Positions 1-9,862 of a stretch of 64,000 nt of DNA are shown here, piece after piece. Position 1 is the stretch's first letter. The number at the start of each line of letters is the position of its first letter. Source of the stretch: Cercophora sp. LCS_1 (taxonomy: Eukaryota > Ascomycota > Sordariomycetes > Sordariales > Lasiosphaeriaceae). Position numbers and translations under genes: made by a program. The notes beneath the pieces are model-generated. The model saw nothing but the letters and a program-made list of their open reading frames with translations, had not been told where the DNA came from and ran no database searches. The stretch covers positions 868,001 through 932,000 of the forward strand of contig JAPZLL010000004.1 in the NCBI GenBank assembly GCA_036250225.1. The letters run 5' to 3'.

Positions 1-541
1 TGCGGAGTGCATGACGGCGGGTCATGTTAGGGCTCTCTGTTATCGATAACCTGGAAGCGTGACCCGGCGGCCGATTGGATCTGTTTTCGTCATCCACGTT
101 CCCTTGCCTTCCATCGCATCATCCGCTCTGTGTTTGTGTCAGCACGTATCCCGCGATACAGTTGCCGCGGACGGATTGGGTTCCTTTTCACTCTTTTTAT
201 TTTCCTTCTTGTCCACGACTTTCGCGATTCACTCGTTTCGCCCAGCATCCGAGTCTTCGAGCGCCTGGTTGTCGTCTTTGTTTCTTTGTGACTCGACATT
301 GGGCTTTCGCTGGCGCCGTCTGTGCAAAGACCCGCCCGCCGCCCGTTTACAGGTTGGATCCTTCTCATTCGACTGTTTTGACACCGGCACCCCCTCTCGA
401 TCCGGACTCACGCACAACCACGAAACCGTGTCGCACGTCCATCGCTATAACGTGAACACTTGATCTCCGCGCGTCGATTTTCGTTGCCCGCAACGGTCGA
501 AGCTTGCAGCCGCAGCGATCAAAACACGCGACCGCTTCGCA
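1..541. other. Upstream region and probable 5' leader of the Tcp11-family gene
   Basis: No gene is supported here. The stretch is rich in pyrimidine runs and has short open frames on both strands, none resembling a known protein. It lies directly before the start codon at 542 and most likely holds the promoter and 5' UTR of that gene. Confidence 0.5.
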
Positions 542-3500
542 ATGCGTAGCCCATCGCTGGACCTGACCGAACCGTCTCGGAACCTCGAGGAATCTGTCGG
601 CTCACCGTCTGCCGGTGCCACTGACCCAGAAATCGACATGTCACTGCCCCCCGCCCTCGAGGAAATAGAGCTTGTCGATGGCGATGGCGACAACGATGCC
701 AAGATCTACACCCCGCCCCCACATATCGCAGAGCGGCTGTTTTACAGGCGACCGACAAACCAGACCCGACGAAAGGACAGCGCCGCCTCGTCGCGCCGCA
801 ACAGCATATCTTCTGCCCATTCCCGGTCGTCCGCCGCCGCTGGAGGTGGCCGCCATGCAGGCCCGCAGAGCAAGCATGTCGCCCAACATCTCCGCCGAGC
901 GTCAATCCTTGAGGACCGCAAGGCGCGTCTGGCGGACCGCGCCGCACACGCCGAAAAGGTGCGCCTTCGTGCAGCGCTGGCCAAGTCGGCCACCAAGGAT
1001 ACAAGTGTAAGCGAGGAAAGGGCGTTGGCGGCTGCTCAAGCTCGGGAGCGCAACCTCGCTGAGATCGCCGCCGCGTGCGCCGAGGAGGTAAAGCGGGCCA
1101 AGGCTGTCGCGGAGAACATGAAGGAGAAGCGCGAGCAGGAAATCCGCAAGATGAGACTGCAGATGGAGGAGAGACTTGCCGAGGCCGAGAGGAGGAGGGA
1201 AGAGCTTCGCAATCGAAACGCTGCCAAGAGTCGCGGGCGAGAGCGTGGGCAGAGTGTTGGCACAACCAAGTCGGCCGCAGTGGAAGTGATGCCTCAGGTC
1301 AAGGAGGTGAAGGAGCGTGATTCAAGCCCAATTGGGGAAGATGTCGCGGCCCACCGAGTTCAGTGGTGGTGGCGGTCCATCAAGAGGAAGCAAGCCGTGT
1401 CCGAATTCAACGCCCTTGGACTTTCCATCGACTGTGTCAGGGCGACCTCATTCGAAGAGGTGACAAGGCTGTTGTCCCAAGAGAGGGTCCTTGTCGTAAC
1501 CGCTCGTGTTCTTCGCATCTGCGGACTAAACGAAGGCACCCCGGGGTCTGTTGAGGAGATGACAGCAGTGCGGTCGTTCCTCAGCGCATTCCTTATTCTC
1601 GGACACCCCTCTCAGGTGCTCAGCAACAAGGAAGGCCCGGGTGAAGCGGAGCAGGTTGACTCCCTTCTGTCAAAACCGATCCCAAGGGATGATCTGGCTA
1701 ATCCGCAGTCGCAGGAGTTGGTTGGAAAAGCCAGGGACTTGCTGGTCTCGTTCGAGAACATACTCGGCCGTTTGACGCCGTTCAACAACTACACGCCCCC
1801 TCCTTCCCTCGTTGTGTCTTTCCCCGATGTATACGCGACTTTTTACAACGCTTTCATCTCGTGGAAGGCTCGCGATTCAAATTCCTTGATTGAAGTCATG
1901 GTCATGCAATTTGTCGGGCTCGATGCTATTTGGGAGTCTGTCAAGGATAGCACAGACGGATCTGTGGATCAGGTCTACAAAGAGAGCATCCGCAACAACC
2001 AGCTTCTTCTCCTCGTTCGGATCAAGAAATTGGCTGGACCTGCCAAGGGCAAGAAGATGGTTGCCGATGCCGTCAAGGCTGCCCGCAGGGCGAAGGCGAA
2101 GAAGCTCCTCGGCGATACCAAACCACGTGTCGCCGAACACTCGACAACGGAAACAGCAATGGGCGTTCTCAGCGCCGTAGACAGCCACGAGGACGCTTCC
2201 CACACTCAAGCGCCGACGCCGCCCTCTACACCACCCCGCAAGCGCGAGACATTCAAGGTCAATGTCGTTTTGCCCAACACCAAGAGCCTCCTGCCGGACA
2301 ATCGGGTGGTCGTCCACGAACTGGCCATCAACAAGGAGTTTCGGACCGAGCCCCACGAATACCACCAGCAGCAAGAGGAATTCCTCAGGCCCATATTTGA
2401 ACAGATGCGGTCGACCATGCATAGTGACCATCAAGAGGCTCACTTCTTGCTCCTCTTGAGAGTTGCCGACTCAATCCGGGAGAAGCTTCAACGTCTGGTC
2501 AGATCCGGTAACTCAATGCATTCCTTCATCGGCGAGTTGCTGGACACAGAGATTGCCAGGCGCCAGTTTACCATGGGGAGTTTCTCGTACGAGAAGTTTT
2601 TCCAGGCGATGGGTTCTCTGTTGCCCAAGCTCTGCGCTCCTGTCAGGGACGATGAAGTCAAAGTCCTTGTCGACGAGAAGCTCAGCCAGGGGAACTATGT
2701 TGACCGCCTCGAGGCTCTCAATGGCTTCATTGACGTCATGCTCAGCGACTATGCCAACTACTTGCTTCAGCTTGCAGCGCCGCGGTTGATTGAACAGGCG
2801 CCCACATATGAGGCCAAGGCCTTTGCTTCGCTCGTCGAGTCCGGGAAGTATGACCTCTCAGCGGCGGCAACGGCCTGGCGCGCGGCCAAGCAAAAGCTCT
2901 TGTCGGAGACCGCGCGTCGAGATCCTGAAGGCATCAACCACCCCAGGTCGCGGCCGACCGGCAACCGCATCTACAACCAGATGCTTGTTGACGTTTTCAC
3001 ACAGCTTTCCCCTGTGCCGGCGGAGGAGATGCCAGAGATGCTCCTCCTGGACCACAAACGCGCCATTGAAGCTGGCAAGATCACGAGGCGCATTGTGACG
3101 ACGGGCGCGGTGTTGCTGCAGTCTAAGAATTTGCTTAAGCGTGACGTGCGCGTCCCTTGGAAGAACGAGGCGCAGCGCATTATGCTCGTGCTCGAGAAGA
3201 GCGAGACCCAGGCGGACATGAATCTCGAGTCTACCGTGGAGGGCATCATGGCCGCTCTGGAGGCTGGGAGATCAATGCCAACGGCAACAAAGGCGCACCT
3301 CAGGTCGCTGGTCGCCAAGTTTGTCAGCGCCAGCGCCGACGCAGCCACTCGAAGGGAGAGTGAGCCTACCGAGCCCGTCCTCAGGCTGCTGCTCAACCGC
3401 CTGCGAGGCTACATCCTCGCGCGCTTGGCGGCCGCTTCGGCCAGTGAGAAGGTCAAGGCCACGACCATGGCGGGGGAGAAGCTCGCCAGTTTGGGGTTGG

Positions 3501-3631
3501 CCGAATGCGTGGATAAGGTCCGCGACATGGTGGACATGATGACCAAGGTGTCAAGCGTGGACAGAGATGCCCACGGCGGGTGGTGGGATCAAGTTGCCGA
3601 GATTGTTGAGAAGGAGGAGTCGACTTCGTAA
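542..3631 (+). CDS. Tcp11/Sok1-family protein, 1029 aa
   Basis: Single-exon gene for a cytoplasmic or signalling protein of the Tcp11 family, whose yeast member Sok1 suppresses loss of cAMP-dependent protein kinase; the biochemical role is not established. Residues 1-120 are low-complexity and Ser/Arg-rich. About 120-235 is a highly charged Ala/Arg/Glu coiled-coil-like stretch. Near residue 270 there is an IQ-like motif (HRVQWWWRSIKRKQ) that could bind a calmodulin-type protein. The Tcp11 region fills about 390-1000, with typical segments FLLLLRVADSIREKL near 633 and FSYEKFFQAMGSLLPKL near 680. A Ser/Thr/Pro-rich linker near 540-570 could be phosphorylated. The ATG at 542 is the first in this frame and the frame stays open to TAA at 3631. 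Family assignment is by recognised conserved segments; the IQ function is inferred. Confidence 0.9.
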   Translation: MRSPSLDLTEPSRNLEESVGSPSAGATDPEIDMSLPPALEEIELVDGDGDNDAKIYTPPPHIAERLFYRRPTNQTRRKDSAASSRRNSISSAHSRSSAAAGGGRHAGPQSKHVAQHLRRASILEDRKARLADRAAHAEKVRLRAALAKSATKDTSVSEERALAAAQARERNLAEIAAACAEEVKRAKAVAENMKEKREQEIRKMRLQMEERLAEAERRREELRNRNAAKSRGRERGQSVGTTKSAAVEVMPQVKEVKERDSSPIGEDVAAHRVQWWWRSIKRKQAVSEFNALGLSIDCVRATSFEEVTRLLSQERVLVVTARVLRICGLNEGTPGSVEEMTAVRSFLSAFLILGHPSQVLSNKEGPGEAEQVDSLLSKPIPRDDLANPQSQELVGKARDLLVSFENILGRLTPFNNYTPPPSLVVSFPDVYATFYNAFISWKARDSNSLIEVMVMQFVGLDAIWESVKDSTDGSVDQVYKESIRNNQLLLLVRIKKLAGPAKGKKMVADAVKAARRAKAKKLLGDTKPRVAEHSTTETAMGVLSAVDSHEDASHTQAPTPPSTPPRKRETFKVNVVLPNTKSLLPDNRVVVHELAINKEFRTEPHEYHQQQEEFLRPIFEQMRSTMHSDHQEAHFLLLLRVADSIREKLQRLVRSGNSMHSFIGELLDTEIARRQFTMGSFSYEKFFQAMGSLLPKLCAPVRDDEVKVLVDEKLSQGNYVDRLEALNGFIDVMLSDYANYLLQLAAPRLIEQAPTYEAKAFASLVESGKYDLSAAATAWRAAKQKLLSETARRDPEGINHPRSRPTGNRIYNQMLVDVFTQLSPVPAEEMPEMLLLDHKRAIEAGKITRRIVTTGAVLLQSKNLLKRDVRVPWKNEAQRIMLVLEKSETQADMNLESTVEGIMAALEAGRSMPTATKAHLRSLVAKFVSASADAATRRESEPTEPVLRLLLNRLRGYILARLAAASASEKVKATTMAGEKLASLGLAECVDKVRDMVDMMTKVSSVDRDAHGGWWDQVAEIVEKEESTS

Positions 3632-4152
3632 AGAACGTCGGTGGTACTGTCGGGAAGTATGGCGTCCTGGGTGGATCGAATGTGGCCGCATGGCTTATGT
3701 TATGATTTGAGGGCTGGACTTTTTTTTTCGGGGTTCTGTTTTGTTTCGAGCATTCTGGCTGGCGATACACACAGACTGGCGATTCGTTTTTCCTTCTTTC
3801 CAGAGGCATGGCAGCGGTGGCATCATGCACGACGACTGCATGGGTTTGTTTGGTCCTGCGTTTTTTTCCTCGTCCGCCTTGTTGTTAGGCTCGGACGCTG
3901 GTTCTCTTGGCCTGGCTTTGCCGTCGACGACATTTATTTCGGCGTTGGGGGGCGGGCATCCGGAATGGGTTATCTGTCTGCTTTCAGGAGGTATTCTGCC
4001 TTGCCTACCTTGCTCGGTAGTGCTTGGTGATGACGTTTCAGCGGCATGATTGTACTTTATGTAGGTATCTACGGATGGCCGATGGGAATTTGAGTACTGG
4101 TCTAGGCGACCTGGTTCAATGAATTTTTCTTTCACTTTGACATTACGTTGCT

Positions 4153-4482
4153 GTCCTGTCCTCACACTGCCCGCCACGGCTGATGAGATCAAATTGAGAA
4201 GGCTCCGATGCGCCCTCCACACTCAAAGTTTCAGCGTTGGCAGAGGTACATGACTTCCTTGGGAAAGCCATGCAAATAAAAGGTGGTGCTCATCCCGACT
4301 TTATGGTGACCTGAACACGAGTCTATTTTTCGCACACTTGAGATCTACTTTTTTGGTGAATGAATATCCCTTCGGTTTTTTTTGTATGTGCCGTTTATTT
4401 TGCGGAGGGCTTGCCTGAACCTCCTGTTTTCACAGTGCCTGCAATGGCAGGTGAGATCAAACCAAGAAGGTTTCGACGGACC
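4153..4482. repeat. Diverged direct repeat, two copies of about 60 bases
   Basis: Bases 4153-4212 and 4421-4482 align along their whole length, sharing TGAGATCAAA, GAGAAGG/AAGAAGG and the TCACA-TGCC block. About two-thirds of the differences are transitions (C/T or G/A), which is the pattern left by repeat-induced point mutation in ascomycetes, though ordinary decay could also give it. No coding capacity is seen. The copies start about 270 bases apart. Confidence 0.5.
4355..4400 (+). repeat. Copy 1 of a dispersed AT-rich element
   Basis: A block of about 45 bases reads GAATGAATATCCCTTCGG, a T-run, then TATGTGCCGTTTATTT. Similar blocks occur at 4976-5020, 27487-27530 and, more weakly, 8458-8500. 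The shared order is AATATCC(C/T)TT, a T-rich gap, then TG-GCC-TTT. It sits outside genes. Nature unknown; a relic of a small non-coding mobile element is one possibility. Confidence 0.45.
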
Positions 4483-4904
4483 AGACATCTCAAGCGATGT
4501 TGCAGTAGGTGCCCCACTGTTGAGCTGCCGGGCGCGTAACGATGCGGTAAGCGCAACAGTGGCCGGGCAATTTCCAGGGCACGCCACGTGCACGCCTTCT
4601 GTTTCTGCCACGAGACGGCGTGACGACAACATCCCATATTGGAAAGTGCAACCCAGCCGTACCATTTTCACCCGGCAGTCGAGCCCTCCATGGTTGTTGA
4701 GCGCTCAATGCTCGGTTCCCGCCCGCCGAAACAGCAGTTCTCATGATCTCGCCCCCGCGCGACCGCCCCATCGCATCGCCCCTGTCGTCATTGGCACCAA
4801 GTTTGTGACAGAAAAACCGGCACACTGAATCTGGTCGATGCCACTTCGAATAGTCTGAGCGGGTACTTTTAATTGTTCAATCCGTTAAAATAAAATCAAA
4901 ACGG

Positions 4905-5020
4905 CTTTTTGATAATGTTTATAGGCATCCCATTTTCAATCAAAGCATTTGGATATTGAATATACCCCTTTTCAACGTATAAATATCCTTTCGGCTTTCC
5001 TGTGTGTGCCATTTATTCTG
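4905..5020 (+). repeat. Copy 2 of a dispersed AT-rich element
   Basis: The core at 4976-5020 (TATAAATATCCTTTCGGC, then TGTGTGCCATTTATT) matches the block at 4355-4400. A preceding CTTTTTGATAATG at 4905-4917 is also found before the related block at 8420-8500, so the full unit may be over 100 bases. Non-coding. Confidence 0.45.
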
Positions 5021-5143
5021 TCCAAGGACTCGGCACTACGTGCAGCAAGAGGCGGGGTCGCCGCTGCAAACCGACCCGAATCTTGACCCCACCTACCTGT
5101 TTACGGCTTGAACCTTCCCGTCTGGGATTCGAGGACAGTCTCC

Positions 5144-8100
5144 ATGAACCTCGCAGTGTTCCGATCGAAGACTGTTCACCTCGCCTGGACGCGATCCTCA
5201 TCCTTTTCTACCCGTCCGTATTCCATTGTTTCCGGCGCCAGTCATCAGCCCTCCCTCCTTGCTAAGTCCTCTTCATCCGTCTCGAGCCGCCGTTGGAACC
5301 ATCGCCCGTCGGCTCCTCCTCCTCCTGCACGGTTGCGGAATCGCCCGTTCCAAGTTGGCCGAGTCACAGCCGTCAACTTCCGCTGCTACTGCTCCCTCGA
5401 CACTGTTGCAGTTGACACCCACGCGGTGAGACGAAACGCAGCCATGGCGGACCGAGACATTCTTCCCGACAACTTCAAACCCGCTCATTATGACCTGCTC
5501 ATCGAGGACCTTGACTTTACGTCTTGGTCGTTCAAGGGCACCGTCAGGTATGTCATGACATTGGTGGCTTACAACGTGGAGAGCAAGGATGTCCTAGCTA
5601 ACAGCTGCCAGGATTGATGGCCAAGTTATAAAGCCCACCAAGCAGATCGTGCTCAACACATTAGAGCTCAAGCTGTTGAGTGCGAATATTGCTGTCAGCC
5701 AAAGCAAGAGTGACCAGGCATGGGACGCCACCGGCTTTTCCGAGGACAAGACCTCGCAGCGGTCCACCATCACGTTCCCCGAGGAGCTTCCTGTCTCGTC
5801 CAAGGCATCACTGACCATCAACTTCACTGGCGAACTCAACCATGACATGGCCGGCTTCTACCGCAGCCAGTACAAGCCAGCTGCCACCCCCGCTGCGAGT
5901 GTTCCTCATGATGACGAGTTCCACTACATGTTGAGCACCCAGTTCGAGGCTTGCGACGCCCGTCGCGCCTTTCCCTGCTTCGACGAGCCCAACCTCAAGG
6001 CCACGTTCGACTTTGCCATTGAGATTCCCGATGACCAGGTTGCGCTCTCCAACATGCCAGTCAAAGAGACGCAGTCTGTCAAGGGTAACAAGAAGCTTGT
6101 TTCGTTTGAGCGCAGCCCCGTCATGAGCACATACCTTCTTGCCTGGGCCGTCGGCGACTTTGAGTACGTCGAGGCTTTCACTGATCGCCAGTACAACGGC
6201 AAGAAGATCCCGGTTCGCGTCTACACCACCCGTGGCCTGAAGGAGCAGGGGCGCTGGGCGCTGGAGCATGCTCCCAAGATCATCGACTACTTCACGGAGC
6301 AGTTCGAGATCGAGTATCCTCTTCCCAAGAGTGACATTCTCGCCGTCCACGAGTTCACCCACGGCGCCATGGAGAACTGGGGCCTCGTGACCTATCGTAT
6401 GACTGCCATTCTCTTTGACGAGAAGCTCTCCGAGGCTAGGTTCCGCAACAGGATTGCGTACGTGGTCGCCCACGAGCTGGCCCACCAGTGGTTCGGCAAT
6501 CTTGTCACGATGGACTGGTGGGATGAGCTGTGGCTCAATGAGGGCTTCGCCACCTGGGCTGGATGGCTTGCAACAGACTACCTGCACCCGGAATGGGAGG
6601 TTTGGCCCCAGTTTATCAACGAGGGAATGGACCAAGCATTCTTGCTGGATAGTGTCCGTGCATCCCATCCCATCCAGGTCACGGTGCGTGATGCCCTTGA
6701 CGTCAACCAGATTTTTGATAAGATCAGTTACCTCAAGGGCTGCTCCATGATCCGTATGCTGGCATCGAACCTTGGAATCAAGACCTTTCTAAAGGGTGTT
6801 GCCATCTACCTCAAGAAGCATGCCTACGGAAACGCCAAGACCTCGGCGCTCTGGGATGCCCTGAGCGAAGCTTCTGGTGTTGACGTGAACACCATCATGG
6901 GTCCATGGATTGAGAAAATTGGCTTCCCCGTCCTCACTATTACCGAAGGCCTCGATCAAAAACAGGGTGGGCAACAACAGATCACCATCAGGCAATCTCG
7001 ATTCTTGTCAACTGGCGATGTGAAGCCTGAGGATGACCAGACCACTTGGTGGGTCCCTCTTGCGCTCAAGGGCAAGCTCGGCACTGAGGGCATCGAGCCC
7101 CTTGCCATTACCACCAAGGAGTCAACCATTACCGGCGTTAGCGATGACTTCTATCAGTTCAACACCGGTGCAACTGGATTCTATCGTGTCAACTATCCGG
7201 AATCACGCCTTGAGAAACTTGGATCACAGCTCGATCATTTGGGGACCGAGGACAAGATCTTCATTGCCGGCACTGCTTCGGACCTTGCGTTCGCCGGAAA
7301 CAGCACCACGGCGGCGTTGTTGTCATTTATCCAGGGCTTCAAGAATGAGACCCACTACCGAGTGTTGAGCCAGGCTCTGGACGCCCTCAACACCATCAAG
7401 TCTGTTTTTGGGGAGGACGAGCAGACCAAGAAGGGCGTGGAGAAGTTTACCCTTCAGCTGATTGACAAGGCTCTCAAGCAGGTAGGATGGGACGCCAAGC
7501 CCGGCGAGGACTTCAACACTGGTCTCCTTCGAAAGCGGCTTTTGGTCACTGCCATTGCTAATGGCCACGAAGAGTAGGTTTACCCGCTCCATGTTGACAG
7601 AGGGTTTGGCTGACTTATTCCAGGGTAATCAAGGCCGGCTTTGACCGCTGGACCGCATCCCGCGCCGACCCCAGCAAGAACCCCATCCCTGCTGACCTCC
7701 GTTCACCCATCTACCGCGCGGCTCTTCGCACCGATCCAGCAAACACTGTTCCCGCGTTGAAGCACGAGTGGTTCACCACCCCTGCTGTTGACGGCAAGGA
7801 GATCTGCCTCTCGGTTCTCGGCCACGCCACCGATCCTGCTATCATCAAGGACGTCCTATTGCCGTTCAACTTTAGCATCTCCCCGCCGACGCCTGCTAGC
7901 GAGTCGGTTCCGGCTGGTGACATGCATTACCTCTCCGGTGTCTTTGCTGGCAACAGAACGGCGCGGGCCCTGCAGTGGGCGTACCTGCGTGACAACTGGG
8001 ACCATGTCAACAAGAAGCTTGGCGGCAACCCTATCATTATTGACCGCCTTGTCAGTGTGAGCTTGGGCAAGTTCACGGAGACGGATACGCTGGCGGATAT

Positions 8101-8245
8101 TGAGACGTTCTTCGCTGGTGTCAGCACCAAGGGCTTTGACCGCACGTTGGAGACGGTCAAGGACAAGATTCGAGGGCGCGCTGCGTACAAGAAGAGAGAT
8201 GCCGAGGGAGTGAAGAACTGGCTAGTTTCCAACGGGTATGCTTGA
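5144..8245 (+). CDS. M1-family zinc aminopeptidase (Ape2/Aap1, puromycin-sensitive type)
   Basis: Removes N-terminal residues from peptides. Exons: 5144-5547, 5612-7573, 7624-8245. The family hallmarks are complete: GAMENWG (about residue 285 counted from the ATG at 5444), the zinc site HELAH near 321-325 and its third ligand in WLNEGFA near 344. The C-terminal ERAP1-type helical region continues to the stop. The downstream ATG at 5444 (MADRDILPD) has an excellent context (GCAGCCATGG) and gives an 895-residue protein of usual cytosolic size. An in-frame ATG at 5144 in a weaker context adds 100 residues rich in Arg and Ser and nearly free of acidic residues, which looks like a mitochondrial presequence; the long form is 995 residues. 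Dual use of the starts is my inference. The first intron is 64 bases and the second 50. Confidence 0.93.
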
Positions 8246-8983
8246 GAGGTACTCTCGCGCTTGGAAATAGATGTCCTCATGGATGAAGTGGTTAGAATCC
8301 GATAGAATCTCTAGTAGGGTAGGGACTCTAATAGCAGCAATAGGGGAGCACCCTACCACCACCTTGCGCTCTGAATTCGCTTTATTGCAACCCTGTGGCC
8401 CTGGCTATTTGGCATTATGCCTTTTGATAATGGCCCAAGGCCCTTTTAAAAAGGTACAAACCCTTTTCGAAAAGATATAAATCCCTTTTTAAAAGGCGTT
8501 TTTTTTTTCATTCTTTAGACGTGTGGCAAAAAGTCTAAACATGCCGATTTATACGTACTATTTGCCTTCGATGGAATGGAGAGAGGCTCGAGTGGCGCCC
8601 AGGGAGGGCCAGGGTTATATATGGGTGCGGTGTCACAAACAAAAATGGGGTGTGCGAAGGATAGCGAGAGCTTGTCTGGAAGGGGTTGGGTGGAAGCAAA
8701 ATGAGGGGTGCAGAAACAGAGCTCGCGTTTAATGTGCTTAATGTCACCACAAAGTCGAGATGAACACCACCGTTCATCTGCGTCGCTTTCCAAAGAAAAG
8801 CCGTTTCATCTTTGCCAACGCTGAAACTTTGCGTGTGGAGCCTCATCCATAAGGTTTGCGTAAAACCGTGCCTGATCACGAAGCATCTCTTCATCACAAA
8901 CCAGAAATCGTGAGGAGCAAGCAAGCCCCCAGCCTCTAAATCCAAATCCAAATGCAACGCCATGGATCCTGTCATATTCTCAT
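8246..8983. other. Intergenic, AT-rich
   Basis: Lies between the convergent ends of the aminopeptidase and the minus-strand membrane-protein ORF, so it should hold both 3' UTRs. It contains runs of AAAAGG and CCTTTT and one weak copy of the dispersed AT-rich element. No gene is seen. Confidence 0.5.
8420..8500 (+). repeat. Weak copy of the dispersed AT-rich element
   Basis: CTTTTGATAATGG at 8420-8432 and ACCCTTTTCGAAAAGATATAAATCCC at about 8460-8485 repeat, in the same order but closer together, the parts at 4905-4917 and 4965-4990. Similarity is partial, so this copy is less certain than the others. Confidence 0.3.
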
Positions 8984-9862
8984 TCACCGACCTCTCAAAA
9001 TCCTCCCCCTATCGCTCGCCCCAGGAGGCAACGCACTTCTTGCCCTGACGCCTCTCCGTCTCGCCTCCTCCGTGCTCGCAACGAGCCCCAACGGATCCAT
9101 CACCAGCTCCCGCCCCAGTAATACCGACCCAATCACAAACAGCCCCATGGCCACAAACATGTCGCTAATCTCCATGGCGATGAAGAACGTGCTCCTGTAC
9201 TTGAGCAGCACCGTCACGCCGCTCATAACGGACATGGCGAGTACTAACAGGCCCGGCTGTCCTTCCAACGTGTGCGTTATACTTCGCACCATGAGCGGGG
9301 CGAGCCCGTGCACGATGGTGCGGTAAGTCTGGTACGCCACGGGCGGGATCTTGGTCCAGTGGGTTGCTATAACGTGAAGCAGGGCGAGGCGGTGGTTTCG
9401 GGAGCGTGTGAGGAGGCGATATGTGGCGAAGGAAAAGGCGGTTGCGTAGATGGAGCGCGAAAAGGTGTATTCGAGGGTGGCGAAGAGGTGGGTTAGGTAT
9501 AGGATGGGATGGAGGTGGGGGGCAACGAGGTCTAGGAGGGGTTTTTGGAGGTAGGCGAGGATGAGATGCGGCCAGGAGAGACAAAGGTGCGAGGTGAGGA
9601 AGTAGTCTGGGTTCGAGAGGGCGATACGGAGAGATGATAGGGGGGTGTGCCAGATGTAGACGGCGAAGGAGGGGAGGAGGAGGCGGCGGAGGTGGTGGAG
9701 GAGGATAGCGGTGCTGAGGGTGAGCAGGGCTGGGCGGTAGCCTTGTGAGAGGAGGGTGGTTTTCAGGGGGTGGTAGGCGGTTGTTAGCGGGGCGGTTAGT
9801 GGGGAGGTGGTGTTGAAGCGGGCGAGGAAGGTGGTGAGGTGTTGGTTATAGAGGTCGGCCAT
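8984..9862 (-). CDS. Alternative separate gene: predicted multi-pass membrane protein, 292 aa
   Basis: If the 786-residue frame is two genes, this is the downstream one, starting MADLYNQHLTTFLARFN. Hydrophobic helices are seen near residues 40-65, 88-105, 110-150, 160-175 and 215-275, and the C-terminus is Arg-rich (TEEARRRGVRARS), suggesting an integral membrane protein with a cytosolic tail. The ATG context (GGCCATGGC on either strand) is good. I do not recognise the family. The antisense strand also has open frames here, but without hydrophobic structure or motifs. Confidence 0.5.
   Translation of the reverse strand: MADLYNQHLTTFLARFNTTSPLTAPLTTAYHPLKTTLLSQGYRPALLTLSTAILLHHLRRLLLPSFAVYIWHTPLSSLRIALSNPDYFLTSHLCLSWPHLILAYLQKPLLDLVAPHLHPILYLTHLFATLEYTFSRSIYATAFSFATYRLLTRSRNHRLALLHVIATHWTKIPPVAYQTYRTIVHGLAPLMVRSITHTLEGQPGLLVLAMSVMSGVTVLLKYRSTFFIAMEISDMFVAMGLFVIGSVLLGRELVMDPLGLVASTEEARRRGVRARSALPPGASDRGRILRGR

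Larger units (their letters stand above)
3632..5143. other. Intergenic region with diverged repeats
   Basis: There is no supportable gene between the Tcp11-family stop and the aminopeptidase. The first 500 bases are probably 3' UTR, T- and G-rich. A diverged direct repeat lies at 4153-4482 and two copies of a short AT-rich element at 4355-4400 and 4905-5020, listed separately. The bases at about 4860-4990 are distinctly AT-rich compared with both flanking genes. Confidence 0.5.

Noticed and set aside
5808..6668. 286-codon open frame antisense to the aminopeptidase
   Set aside because: It lies wholly opposite strongly conserved M1 peptidase sequence; such mirror frames are common in GC-rich coding DNA and it has no motif of its own.
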